Origin: Syngnathus acus
Taxonomy: Eukaryota; Chordata; Actinopteri; Syngnathiformes; Syngnathidae
DNA length: 64,000 nucleotides
NCBI RefSeq assembly: GCF_901709675.1
Contig: NC_051102.1
Location: 4,189,412 to 4,253,411 of the forward strand
Reading direction: 5' to 3'
The notes beneath the pieces are model-generated. The model saw only the letters and a program-made list of their open reading frames with translations, was not told the origin of the DNA and did no database searches. Within the stretch, counting starts at the first letter, position 1, and each line of letters begins with the position of its first letter. This document shows positions 21,161 to 32,731 of this stretch, one piece after another. The position numbers were made by a program, and so were the translations under genes.

Positions 21161-22081
21161 CGCGTAATCATCATTCAGACAGCAACACCTACAAGGAGAG
21201 CGGTTGTGCGGTGATTCCATACAGGCAATTTTGATATTCAATAGATGTTCACCTCAAATGGTTACCAGCATTGTGACTTTCCGAAAAAAAATTTTTTATA
21301 TATAAAACATCAGATACTGTACCTTAAAGTCTAAAGCGCAGGTGTCAAACTCAAGGCCCGGGGGCCAGATACAGCCCGCCACATTTTATGTGGCCCGCAA
21401 GGACAAATAGTGCATCAAATTCGTGTGTCATTACTAGAATTGCAAATTGTCTTCACTTTTAATATCTTTTTTTTAAATATTTGACCCGTTTTTACTCATC
21501 TGATTTGAAAATGAGTTATTTGTCAATTTGTTTTGTAGCTTTTACTGTATATAATGTGAGGTGCTCGTACATTTATTTGGGTTGACAGTCATAATGGCCC
21601 TCCGAAAGAAGCTATGATTGCAATGCGGCCCGTGAAAAAAATGAGTTTGACACCCCTGGTCTAAAGCATGAACCTCTCAAAGACAAAAAAAATTCCTCAG
21701 CATATCTACATATCTAACCATAGCAAAAGAACAATTCTTTGCTCCAAGTTGAGTTAATTAGTCTATGGTAGAATGCTAAAACTAGTGCACTATAGGTATG
21801 AATGTTTGTCAAATAATTTCGTCAAATGTGCCGAAAACTGAACTGATCCTGCGTGGTTGTGATTTACAGCAGCTCTTATTTTATTCATGCGCTGTCCAAA
21901 GTGTGACTTCATCCGAGTGCATTTTAATAACACTCCCAATGCACCATGACGTCATCTTATTGTGTCCCATGCAATCTCTCATTACTCACTTACCTTGAGA
22001 CTCGCAACACCTCAGTAGCACAGTAAGAGGGCGAATTCAGTGGTTGAGCAGCACCACAGGCCCGACATCATGTGCAAACGT
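21161..22081 (-). other. pkia: pkia 5'UTR: noncoding exon 21994-22081, intron, and leader 21161-21188
   Basis: An exon at 21994-22081 has acceptor TTTCTAG and donor AAG/GTAAGTGAG. It joins at 21188 after acceptor CCTTGTAG. The exon contains an ATGATG-started 19-codon upstream ORF closed by TGA. The 28-nt leader before the pkia ATG holds two more ATGs out of frame. The 805-bp intron contains a hAT copy. The exon call rests on splice consensus and position only. Confidence 0.55.
21329..21666 (+). mobile_element. hAT MITE with perfect 8-bp target duplication
   Basis: The element is 21337-21658 (322 bp), flanked by GTCTAAAG at 21329-21336 and 21659-21666. Its ends are CGCAGGTGTCAAACTC and GAGTTTGACACCCCTG, imperfect 16-bp inverted repeats. 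The 8-bp duplication and CAGGGGTGTCAAACTC-type ends are diagnostic of the hAT superfamily. It is non-coding and sits inside the pkia 5'UTR intron. Confidence 0.9.
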
Positions 22082-22199
22082 CTAGAAATACAAAAAGGAA
22101 AAAACACTGTATTCAACCAACATCCAAAGGAATATAATATCTACTACTAACTGTAACTATACAAACGCCTGGAAAAAAAGGAAATCACAACAAAATATT

Positions 22200-22380
22200 A
22201 AACCTATTAGCTCCAGAAGATGATGCCTGCAAAGTAGCCAGTCCACGGTCTTTGCGTTTTCCTCCTTCTCAGCCAATGAGCTGCCCGTACGCCGAATCTG
22301 AGCGCTGATTGGATGACATGCACAAAGATGAGAGGAGGCTCGGAGAAAAGACTGACGCTGCATTCACTGTACCCTCGTAT
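22200..22380 (-). promoter_or_regulatory. Candidate pkia promoter with paired CCAAT boxes
   Basis: CCAAT occurs on the plus strand at 22273-22277 and on the minus strand (ATTGG) at 22308-22312, 31 bp apart, in a moderately CpG-containing stretch (GTACGCCGAATC). It lies just upstream of the noncoding pkia exon. A first exon near 22150-22250 is likely, but its donor could not be fixed. Confidence 0.4.
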
Positions 22381-25300
22381 AAAAAAAAAAAAAAAAAATC
22401 GATTTAAAAACAAAGTCGGATAGAAACCAGAGGAAGATTACAACGATTTACGCGTATGATTAATGTAATAATTTAGACAATCAAATAATCTACGGCGCTG
22501 TATGTCGCGATTGTGAAATACATTACAAAACCACAAGACGGAGCTGTTGCGATTACGAATGACTAAATTACCACACTAGCTGCAAATCAGGGGGAAAAAT
22601 AGGATTCAAAATCAAAAGCTGAAACATCTATTACACTAAAATAGTGCATCAGTGACACAAAAATGTGCTCTTAAATAAACAGAGGTAGACTTTTCATTCA
22701 AAAGTCGAGAGGATTATCATCATGTACTGTAAAAGCAGTGGCTTCATATACAATTTGCAATTAGCGTTGATATTAATGTATAAATAACCAAATAGAAATA
22801 AGTTTCTTTCAGTAAAATAGCATCACGTCTGTCCTAAACGATTGGTTTAGTACGTGTACTATTTTTTAGAGTTAGTATTGTAATACAAAAATCTGTACAA
22901 AATGTGTTTACATAGATGTTTGTATAAGCAATATATCAACAAAATGTTTAAACCTTTTTTTTTTTTTTTTTTTTTTTAAATCTTCAAACAGCCATGATTC
23001 CATCTCCCACAATGAACAAAAAGTGCATCTTCGAATGTGTTGCTGTGGAAACGTCTGCCATTGTGCCTGTGGCTTATGTCAGCAGGATACATCTGGGAGA
23101 TTTTGAAAGGAAATAGAAAGCCTGTTTTCTTTTCTGTTCAAGTCCTTACGACAACCCCCCTCCCTTAGTTGGGCAGCCCTCAGTGGTCGGACAGATGCTA
23201 CACCCCCTGAGGGATGCTTATGCTGCTTGGGACTTAAACACCCCTGAGTTCACTGGCACGCCACAGGCAATCACTGGCAATCACAAACAAACACACAAAA
23301 CACACACACATGCTCGCGCAAACATATGCACGCGCCTCAAACGAATATTACTGTGAAAAGAATCGCTCATCTTGTCACTACCTGGAACTCTCCGTGGTGC
23401 TGAAACACACGCAGCACGCAGCAGATATTTTTCATTTAGTATACCCATACAATCACAATCGTTAAGTACCAACAAAAAACAATATCTAGTTATCTAGCTA
23501 TCTTTAAATATTTTCAGGTAGAGCCAAAATATTTTAGTAGCAGCAAAAATTAATTTGCGGTGGCCGGCCACCGGTCAACATGTAGGAGGGAAACAAACCA
23601 GCTGTAAAGTTTTACTTCGTGATGTCGTTCATGATGTCATTGAGGATTGATGTCGAAATACAAACATTACAAACTGTAAAAAATGTGCACCACATGCAAA
23701 ATATGGGCCGCTCCGATCTAACCGGGCAGAGCTGTAAAGTCTAATAAGCAATCTAGTGCTGTTTTTTGGCCTAACATTGGATCATATTCCAACACCTTAA
23801 CAGCGAGAATAATATCACAAATAAATAATGAATATTTTGAAAGTAATCTCCAATACATCACATTATTTGCAACATAATGAAAGGGCTGACAAGAAAAAAT
23901 GATCTCTCACATTTTCCCCCCAAAAAGAGGTAGTGTATGTTAGAGACTCTAAATTGCCCAAAAGGGTTGATGTAAGTGTGACTGACAGACAATCAGGCCA
24001 GAGTGTACCCAGCCTCTGGAGCTCTCTAGTTCCTCGAGCGTTGCGCCAGCAAGGCCATCCATCAGTAACTGTGCCAAACAATTCATGCAAACGACTCGCT
24101 GATGGGAGGAGCTGGAAGTCAACATATGAGAAGAAATAATTTGACTTTGCCATTTTTGTACACCATGAGTGACATTTTATTAATGGTGTCTAGACTTTTA
24201 CACCATGCTATACGTAGGATCTATAAAACCTTCACGTTGCTTCAAAGTAGGACCACATGTCTTACATAGGGAATCTGAGCTGCTCCACTGGTGCAGGCAT
24301 GCGTCTTGCTGAAGGGAGCTTCAATTTTTAGATTAGCTCAGATGAAAGTTTAATGTTCCCTGCTGAGATGTCAGGTCATTAGACAGCAAAGGATAGTTTG
24401 GAGTACAGAATAGCTCAAATTGGGGATTTGGCAAGGGCAAGCTTCAATAAATGTATCAATATTGTAAGGCGGTGAGCCCAAATATGTTTTTCAGGGAAGT
24501 CTAGGATATAATATATTTTCTTTGGTCATATGAGCTTGGTGAGGCAGTTAGGACCAGGCAACACTCCAGCTATTAAATTATGAATTCAGTTTGGGCCAAA
24601 TTTTCAAATCATGAAATGTAGCTGGCCGTAGACATTAGGCGTCCAGTAAACAGTTTTTTTCTCTCCCCCCCCCAGTATCTTGCCACTACCCCTGTTTTTA
24701 GCACCGCTAACCACGCTTCAAAATAACACCGTCAGCAATGTGAGTAGGCTACGCGAGTGTTGCATTTATGCTATCAAACACTGTAGGAATTTTTCATGTC
24801 CTGTGAACCAAGCTACCCTCTGCATCTCTTTAATGTGATTCAATTCAGGCAGGCTGGGCCACTCAGGCGTTGTTTCTGGGCCGCATGTGGCCCGCAGGCC
24901 GCTAATTGAATATCATTGATGTACATAATCAGAATACCCCAAAAAGATTTTCTTGTGCACTGGAGCAGACAGCCCTCGTGAGAACAATGTGCACAAGATT
25001 TAGTTTTCCACTGATGCCAATGAGTTTGGCATTTGGAAACGGATTACACATGACTGAACAAAGAAACGTTAGACACAGATGAAAACACAGAAAAAAAAAG
25101 ACTAATATAGATTGAGCCAGGGATAGAACAGAATCTACATACAGGGCTGGACAGGGTTATTGACTTTTTCAATTGTCTTTTGTCTTCGTCTTTGTCAAAG
25201 TATTTGTCCTCACTTGGCCTCGGCCGGCTGTTCGATGGTGTTTCAATTTTCTCCCTCTGCGTGCTTGAGTATTCCCAAAACATATGCACAATATTTAAAC

Positions 25301-25840
25301 ATATTGGAAAATCCTAAAATGTGGTGCAAGCTTGTGTCCTGAATGTTAAATGGTATGGTCTAAAACCCTATTTGAGTGCAGAAACTAGAAGTCTTAAAAT
25401 TAATCAATTAGCTGACAGTTAATCAGTTATCAAATTCATCAACAACTGTTTTAAGCAATTACTCCTTTAGAGCCACCATTAAATTCAAAACAGTCAACAC
25501 TTTCTGTTTTAAGACTCTTAACAGTAAATATTCTCAAGCCCTTTGAGACTTGCCTGTGATTTAGGGCTATATAAATAAACTTGACTTTGATTACTGTAGT
25601 CTTTCATGAATGCAGACTAGTTATCATTTGTAAAACTCAGCTTTTACTTCAGAAAACAATAACCAAACCTGGAACTGAATCAGTTTCAAAAAAGTAAGGT
25701 GTAAATAGGTGTAGGGTACCAAGAGCTGCGCGGTGGGACTTGTTCACTATCCAGACAATGTGTTCCTTTTATAACCAGTGGGTGTCGCTGTTATCACTAT
25801 TATCCAAACTGTCTGTCAGTCTGTCTCGCAGGGATGAAGG
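22381..25840. other. Intergenic, pkia-ctnnd2
   Basis: No supported gene. It contains T runs near 22388 and 22960, a CA-rich stretch near 23282-23310, retroposon fragments (23934-24020) and a short GGCCGCATGTGGCCCGCAGG hAT-type fragment near 24879. Confidence 0.5.
23934..24020 (+). repeat. Decayed retrotransposon tail fragment
   Basis: AGAGACTCTAAATTGCCCAA, then TGTAAGTGTGACTGACAGAC, then AGAGTGTACCCAGCCTCTGG follow the order of the common fish retroposon 3' region seen in less decayed form elsewhere in the window. Confidence 0.5.
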
Positions 25841-25849
25841 GACGCTGTT

Positions 25850-26231
25850 TTGTGAAACACGTACACACAAACACACACGGGGAGAGGGTGCGCGCGCGCG
25901 CGAGAGAGAGAGCGAGGGCGATAGAGAGAAAAAGAAAGAGAGACAAGTGTGTGCCTCTGCTGCCTTCGCGCCTGTGCGCAGTGCTCCGGCTGGGCCGCTC
26001 CTTCCTTCCTCCCTCCTCTCCCTCACTTCCTCCTCACAGCTGGCTCGCTCCTTTTCGGATGCTGGGAGCCTTCATCTTTCACACTCCGCACTGGATTCCA
26101 AAAATTCTGAGGCTGGAACCACCAACAGCCCGTTTTGCATGGTTTTGAATTTTGGATTCCCACCCACCGCGAGGAGGAAAGTCGAGAGGCGAAAAAGAGG
26201 CTCTCCATCCCCCGAGGGAATTTATTTTACA
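25850..26231 (+). promoter_or_regulatory. CpG-rich island; candidate ctnnd2 promoter and noncoding first exon
   Basis: This is the strongest CpG cluster between pkia and the first recognised ctnnd2 exon. A (GCGC) and GAGA-rich block (25890-25945) is followed by a pyrimidine-rich CTCCTTCCTTCCTCCC block. A good splice donor, ACA/GTAAGC, ends the island at 26231. The location upstream of the plus-strand ctnnd2 exons fits a first exon. No coding start comparable to the mammalian exon-1 peptide (MFARK...) is visible. The 184-codon open frame across it is low-complexity and not treated as coding. Confidence 0.4.
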
Positions 26232-27016
26232 GTAAGCAAGCGCAATGTCATTCCAGTTTTCTTGCTCCCAATTTCATCAATTCCACACGTGTAAGCAACG
26301 GGAGAAAAAGAGCCTAAAGACATGTAGAATGTGACTGCAGGCTTGAGGAAGGTGTGAGTTTTTGACGAGAAGTGTGCTTTTGTCCGCCAGATGTTATTTG
26401 ACCACGGTCACGTGGATTTAGGTCTTATTGCGCGTTTTACTCGCTGTAGCGCTTGCGTTGATCGTGGGCAGAAAATGGAAACCCCCTTTCCAGAGAGTCT
26501 CGCAATCCATCCGTCCGTCCATCCCTGGCGTCATCCACTCCATCCATCCATGCATCCGGGTCGGAGGAGGGTGTTTCTAATGCGAAATCTAAATTACTTT
26601 GAGATTGACCTAAATTTGAGCGATAGTGTAAGATTATAATGCGTGACAGAGGTTTAGCGTGCCCATCCCCGTTGGCTTTACAACGCAACGATGCTGTGTG
26701 CTTCAGACATGAGCCTTGCGAGGGGGATGCAAAGGCAACTTAGAGCCAGCTTGCAGCTCCAGCTTGGGCCTGCCTCCCTCACTGTCCATGTGTAAAAATA
26801 AATAAATAAATGTGTGTTTATCACCAGCTCGGGCCGTTTCTCTTCACCACTGTGGAGTAATTAATCCATTCATTCCCCCAGATTACCGTGTTTCAGAGGA
26901 AGCATTTTCGTGTTGCTCATCTTTATTGTAGTGAGCTTATGCTTTGTGACCTGGCAGCAATGTGGATTTATTTTTGTTCCCAAAAAAATTCGGTGTGTTG
27001 GATTGTTACGATTGGG

Positions 27017-27350
27017 CACAGGTGTCAAACTCCAGCATTGGGGGCCAGATTTGGCATCACACATCATTTTATGTGGCCCACAAAAACAAACAATTGTGTT
27101 TCTGGCTAAAGACAGTACCAAAATTGAAAATTGCGCCGAGATCCCTTCTTTTTTTCTTCATTCTTAATATAAGCGGATTAATAGTTGATGGTATTTTTCT
27201 TGACTTGTGTTTTCAAAGTAGTTATCCATCAAATTGCTGTCTGTGGGAATATGATGAGGGGCTAATACAGTGAGATGGTTTCGCAATCATAACAAGCCTC
27301 TAAGGAAAACCCTAATGTGGCTCATGACAAACATAAGTTTGACAACAATG
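27017..27350 (+). mobile_element. hAT MITE, decayed copy
   Basis: It starts CACAGGTGTCAAACTCCAGC, continues GGGGCCAGATTTGGCATCAC and ATGTGGCCCACAAAAACAAA, and ends ATAAGTTTGACAACAATG. The order is the same as the 21337-21658 copy. The flanks CGATTGGG and CATTAGGG agree at only part of 8 bases, so the duplication is decayed. Confidence 0.75.
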
Positions 27351-30300
27351 CATTAGGGGAAACTGATACAGCAGATGGCGTCCAACATTATTATAGTTTA
27401 AAGTGTAAAAATAACATACTCTCCATTATTTTTTATAGAAATGTATTGTACACAATTTTCTTCTTTTAAACTGCATTTCTCTGTTGTCTGTGTTTTTCTG
27501 CTGTATTGAGCAGGACAGCATTCAGGGCAAAGGACGCCCTGGAAATCTCTAATTGAACGTGGCATAGCAATGTCGTGTGTGTGTGTGCGTGTGTGTGTCA
27601 GTCAGAACCTCATAAGAGGGAACACATAACCCCAATCTGGCCTCCTTGCACTGTCTCCCAATACATCTTACATCAATGGATCTAGAAGATTCCTGCTTTT
27701 TTTTTTTCTTCTTCTTCATGATGGCTACAAGCAACATGTGCAGCATCCCAGAGCTCGAAACAACTGCTGTCCTTCTTCAACCGCATCCTAAATGATCAGA
27801 CGTGTGAATAATCCCCCAAGTATTTCTGCTGCTTTTCTGTAACACTTTGAGCAGCATTAAAGTAAGCCTCACTTCTAGCAAAAACACAGAGGGCCCCACC
27901 CTCTCCTACCTCACCCGACTCTCACTTTCTAAGCCTAATTGTGGAAGATTCATGGTAGATGGTGGAAGTCAGCATACAGCTAAATCCCTGGTGAAATGTC
28001 GAGGAAGCGATGCATTGTACCACGGCTCAGAGCATTTTTAAGGGCATGTTATTGTCCTTTATCATCTTCATTGGTTGAGTTGCTGCAGCCTCAACAGGCC
28101 TCATTAAGTTTAAGATGGAGAAGATGATGATACATTTGGTAAAATTTCCCTCAAGTCTTAGTGACGCATATAATAAGTTGTGTGTAAAAGTCTCATCTAT
28201 ACTAATTGTCATGCCTTAGCTCTCTGTACTGTACTGCAAGTACTTAATATATTTTGCAATTCAAATGTACGGAAACACTGCTTTAGGTTTATAGTTGATG
28301 ACATGTAGTTACTGTACCGCAAAAAATAAAATAAAAAAGATACTCAAAGTGCAGTTTGCTAGCCCAAAGCAACTTTGATTGCTTCCTCTGCAGCTAGTCA
28401 ATCAGGTGAAAAGATCTTAGCACTTTGGTCTACTACTTTTGGTAAGACAGGACAAGCTAGGTAAATTATTACAGGTTACATTACAACATAATCATACGAT
28501 GAAGATATTCTGCAAACCCTAACAAGCCCCCTCTTTGCTGCACAGTGCATACATCCAATATTCAAGTCTATAGAGCCCCACGTTGTTATGGCAACTGACT
28601 TGTGAGTGAAAGCGCTGAGGTCATGCACGTACTGTTGAAACACACTTTAAATGTTCCCGCATCACCCAGTGGTGGAAAATTGACAACATTTATGAAAAGT
28701 TCCTTAAACTGAATTTTTTACAGACTATATAGTAACATTCAATTGTATCCAGGTGATAGAGTGGCACCCATCACTTCCTCTCCATGCGCTCACCACTCAT
28801 GTGCCAGACTGGTTCCCTAATGGAGGATGGGAACGAACCGCTGCACTTCAACTCCTTGTTTGAAGCCCTGAGTGGTTTTCTGTCCTCTCCTTATCCCTTA
28901 AAGGGGACAGGAACGAAAAGTATCTATAAAGAGGTGACAAGATGGTTTGCTGCACATGTCGCTTTGTCATTTGTGATAGTGTTCACAGCAAGAAAATTGT
29001 CCTTTGCTTTGTACTTGTGTGTTTCTCGAACCCATTTGGTTGTGGCAAGCAATTGAATGCTATGTATTACTTGTTTACCAAAAAATATGGTGAAAAAAAC
29101 TATATAGCTTTGAGGACAGAATGGATTGTGATGAAAGCAAAACATGGTGAAGCTGTTGTTGCATCTCTCATCCCTTTTTGCCAAGGCAAGGCTGGCATCA
29201 TTGTTTCGGTGAGTCATCCTTCTGGTGAGAGGCTAAGACCCTTGGTGAATTACAATTTATTATTTTCAAGCGCCTCGATCCTCTGTTTACATGTTAGCTC
29301 CTGATTTCCCACCAGAGATTCCTCTTGGAAGTCGGGAAGATCACTCGAGGAGAGGAAAGGAGGGGAAAATGTTTGGAGTAATGAGATGGGGGGGGGGGGG
29401 TTTCCCTCCGGAGACGTCAATCCAATATGATGCGTGTCATAGATTAATTCTCTTTGCGGCTGTTTTATGACTATAGCTAAAGTTTGTCCTTGGTGGTATT
29501 TTATCAGTTAGAGCTGTCTGTTTCCACCTGAGATTATCTTCTACTCCTATAACTCCCCTTTTAGTAAATGGCTCAACCAATTAATCCCCTGTGGAATCGC
29601 CAAGTTGCCGTTGCCAAATTGTGGTTGACATGGCAACCGGTTGTTGTGATGTCAGCGAGGTGCCGTCTTTGGGCTCCAACAAGGCCAACCCTTGTTAAGG
29701 AAGGGCTTGTTAAGAACAAGACACTGCTGTCATGACAATGTTGCTTTTAGATACTGAAGCCATCAGAGGTGCTTGCAGTGTATAGACAAAAAGTGGCTGG
29801 AGCAAACGCATTATACCTGCATTGATTTATGATTCGCGGTTGTAATTTGACAAGGCCATAGTAATGAGAAAAATCTGCTTTCTAGTAAAGCAGCTAAGCA
29901 ATAATGGCTGTTGAGTTACTGTCCAGTACAAGGGGTCCAGGGTTTATGATGCTGCTGACGTGACCTTTGGAGGTTACAGATGGCCAGCAATGCATTATTA
30001 AAGTCGTCTATTGTAAGATTTAAATTGATAAGACAAGAACAAGCCTGCTAAAGTAATTGCTTTATGTATCTGATATTATCAGCTTTACTTGTAATGAAAC
30101 TTTATTTAGACTATAATGGACTATACCACTTAAATAAAAATCATCTTTTAACATTTTTTGTTTTGTTTAAAAATCTTGCAATATAAGTTAGGACAAAAAT
30201 AAGACGATTCAACCAGTCGCTTCATGGAGCCACTCCGCTCCAATGACTTTGCGTGCCCTTGTCTTTTTGAAAATGTGTGCAAGTGTCGTTTTGGCTGGGT

Positions 30301-30463
30301 GGGCGTTGGAGGATTAGCTGCAGTCTGACAGCCTATTTTGTGGTCCTTACATAATTTCAAATGTTCTTGTCCATATTTCTGTTGGGAGTAAGTAAGACGG
30401 CGCTTTTAAACTCCTAATGAGTTGTGGCAGTTTCTCCCTGATGAGAATTTATCGTCGGTTTTG

Positions 30464-30879
30464 TACCGTGTTTTCCGGACTATAAGGCGCACCGGACTAT
30501 AAGGGGCAACTTCAATATATGGCCCATTTTAAAACTTTGTCCTTATATAAGGCGCACCAGACTATAAGGCGCACCATTAATGCATCATGTCAGATTTTTA
30601 ATCCAAATCAAATCATTCTCCATTTTATCTTTTTTATTTCCACTTCAGACGCAACAAATTAATTTATAATCACAAAATAATGATCCATAGTCTTTTTGAT
30701 TCATGATTCATAGTCTTCAGCGGGCCACTTATGATTGATTTCATGACACAATGCTTCGGGCCAGTTTAAATTTAGGAATTTGGTCCATATATAAGGCGCA
30801 CCGGACTATAAGGCGCACTGTCAGCTTTTAAGAAAATTTTAGGTTTTTAGGTGCGCCTTATAGTCCGGAAAATACGGTA
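30464..30879 (+). mobile_element. TA-flanked palindromic MITE, copy B
   Basis: The ends are TACCGTGTTTTCCGGAC and GTCCGGAAAATACGGTA. The interior is nearly the same as copies A and C, including ATTAATGCATCATGTCAG and TTCGGGCCAGTTTAAATT. No coding capacity. Confidence 0.88.
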
Positions 30880-31817
30880 TTTATTCGGTGAGTTTAGGTA
30901 CACTAAAGAGGTAATATTGAGCATTTATTTATTTATTTATTAATGACAAATTAAAATGGTTGCAGTTAACATGCCTATGATGTGTTCATGGGCCAAGAAA
31001 GAGATTCTCTAGATTTATTTATTTAGCCTTTTTGATTATTATTTGTGACAGACTGGTTTGTGTTGGCTCCTTTGCAGACTGCAAAGACTCAATGTTTTCT
31101 TTTGTTGGCTGTGTTTTGATAATTGTTGTTTTTAAGAAAAGTCTGCCTTTTGAAACATCATTATCATCAAAACCAAAGTGATGAAAATAGCCACTCAAAA
31201 AGGAACTTTTTTTTTTTTTTTATTAGATGTTGAATGTGAGCATTTCCCTCATTCATTTCAAAACCTTTGCCAGCATGTGTGCACCGTCGAGTTTGTGCAG
31301 TGGAGGAAGTGGCTTTTGGCCACTGTAGTACTGCATTGTCTGGCTTTAAAGCCTCTTCATTCACTATGCTACCATTGAACCAGCTGCCTGACAGCGACTA
31401 ATCTGCTCATTGTTTTAAAGGTTTGCTCAGCATTTTGGCCTCCCATTCAGCCGCGCAACATGTTTCTTTTGGCAGGCTAGGTGCTTTGCTGTGTGCATTT
31501 GTCACTCTGCATTTGCAATGTTTGTTATAAACTCAACTGCTGATTTCATAAAATGTCCAAGTTTAACATAAAACCAATAATGACTTGACAGAATTGGAAA
31601 GTATATTATTTGATTTTAAAGATTTTCAGACACTGTGGTAGATATAACCCGACAACCCAGAACAGTTTATAACCTTGTCATTCATTACATTTTTCACTTA
31701 AAGGGATTTTTTTTTTTTTTTTAGCTAGAAATGACAGAAATAAAAAAGACCCCTCTCCAAACTTGGGCTAATTAGGATTTTTTTTTTAAATTGAGCAGTG
31801 CCTGGTACATGACTAAG

Positions 31818-31818
31818 C

Positions 31819-31851
<33 letters not shown>

Positions 31852-31852
31852 G
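31818..31852. repeat. TCTG tetranucleotide microsatellite
   Basis: About eight uninterrupted CTGT units between GACTAAG and AGCGATGG. Confidence 0.9.
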
Positions 31853-32700
31853 AGCGATGGAAACAAAATAATTATTGTCCTTACTCATCTTCAGCTTCAG
31901 GCTGGATTCATGAAGTGGATTGATTTGTGTTCTCACACTTCACGGTTGAAAGCTCATAAGAGGAAACTAAGCTGTCCCTTTACTCCACCATCTTGTCCTT
32001 GATTGTTGATCAGTGCCTTTCATCTAAAACATTTATACAGACGTCGCTATAAATGACAGAATAATTATTTTTTTCTTCACCTGCAAACATATTTCTGAAC
32101 TAATAACAAAGATTGTTTGTCAAAGCCCATTCATTTTTTTTTCTTTGTTTGAATGGGAAGGTCCGTGCACCAACAATGGTCCTCCAATTAAAAAGTGGTT
32201 CTGGGTTGAGATATTACAAATAGAATTAGACCATTTTTAGAATGAATGTTTGCAAAATATTTTGTTTGAAAGCAGTATTTAATTATTTTATTTATTATAT
32301 TACCCCCCCAAAATCTTCCTTGTGACTTCCATTGGTGTACAAAACTCTGTTATGTAAACAATGGACGATTTCAAAAACAGCATATCTACGTACATCCTTT
32401 TTCTTATTTATTTTCTCCATTTGTGGCTTCAGGTTTCATCATGGAGAGTCATTTGCTTTTTGGCCACCATAGACTGAGCAAGTGGCCCAAGGCAAATGTA
32501 GGCATCCCACAAACATGGATAAGCCAGACAGACCTTCAAGGCAAGGTTGACTCAATTCCACCAATTTATTCAGGCCATGTCAACGAACATGTTGGCCTAG
32601 TGGCCTTCTTCAAGGAATGAGTCTTGTGGTCAAGAGGGTTGCCCTTGCTCTGTCAGGCTGGCTCTAGAAATCTCGATTTGATACTTCCAAATCTCCATCC

Positions 32701-32731
<31 letters not shown>

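Noticed and set aside
25740-26294. 184-codon open frame across the CpG island
   Set aside because: The peptide is low complexity (Arg/Glu and Ser/Pro runs from GAGA and CTCC tracts); it is better explained as promoter or 5'UTR.
26888-26940. VFQRKHFRVAHL stretch as a ctnnd2 first coding exon
   Set aside because: It superficially resembles the mammalian MFARK start but has no ATG, and the similarity is limited to a few residues.
28784-29304. Overlapping 90-120-codon open frames
   Set aside because: No recognisable domain, no splice logic linking them to ctnnd2, and competing frames on both strands.
31818-31852. Regular short repeats as a possible CRISPR array
   Set aside because: It is a plain TCTG microsatellite without spacers, in a vertebrate intron.
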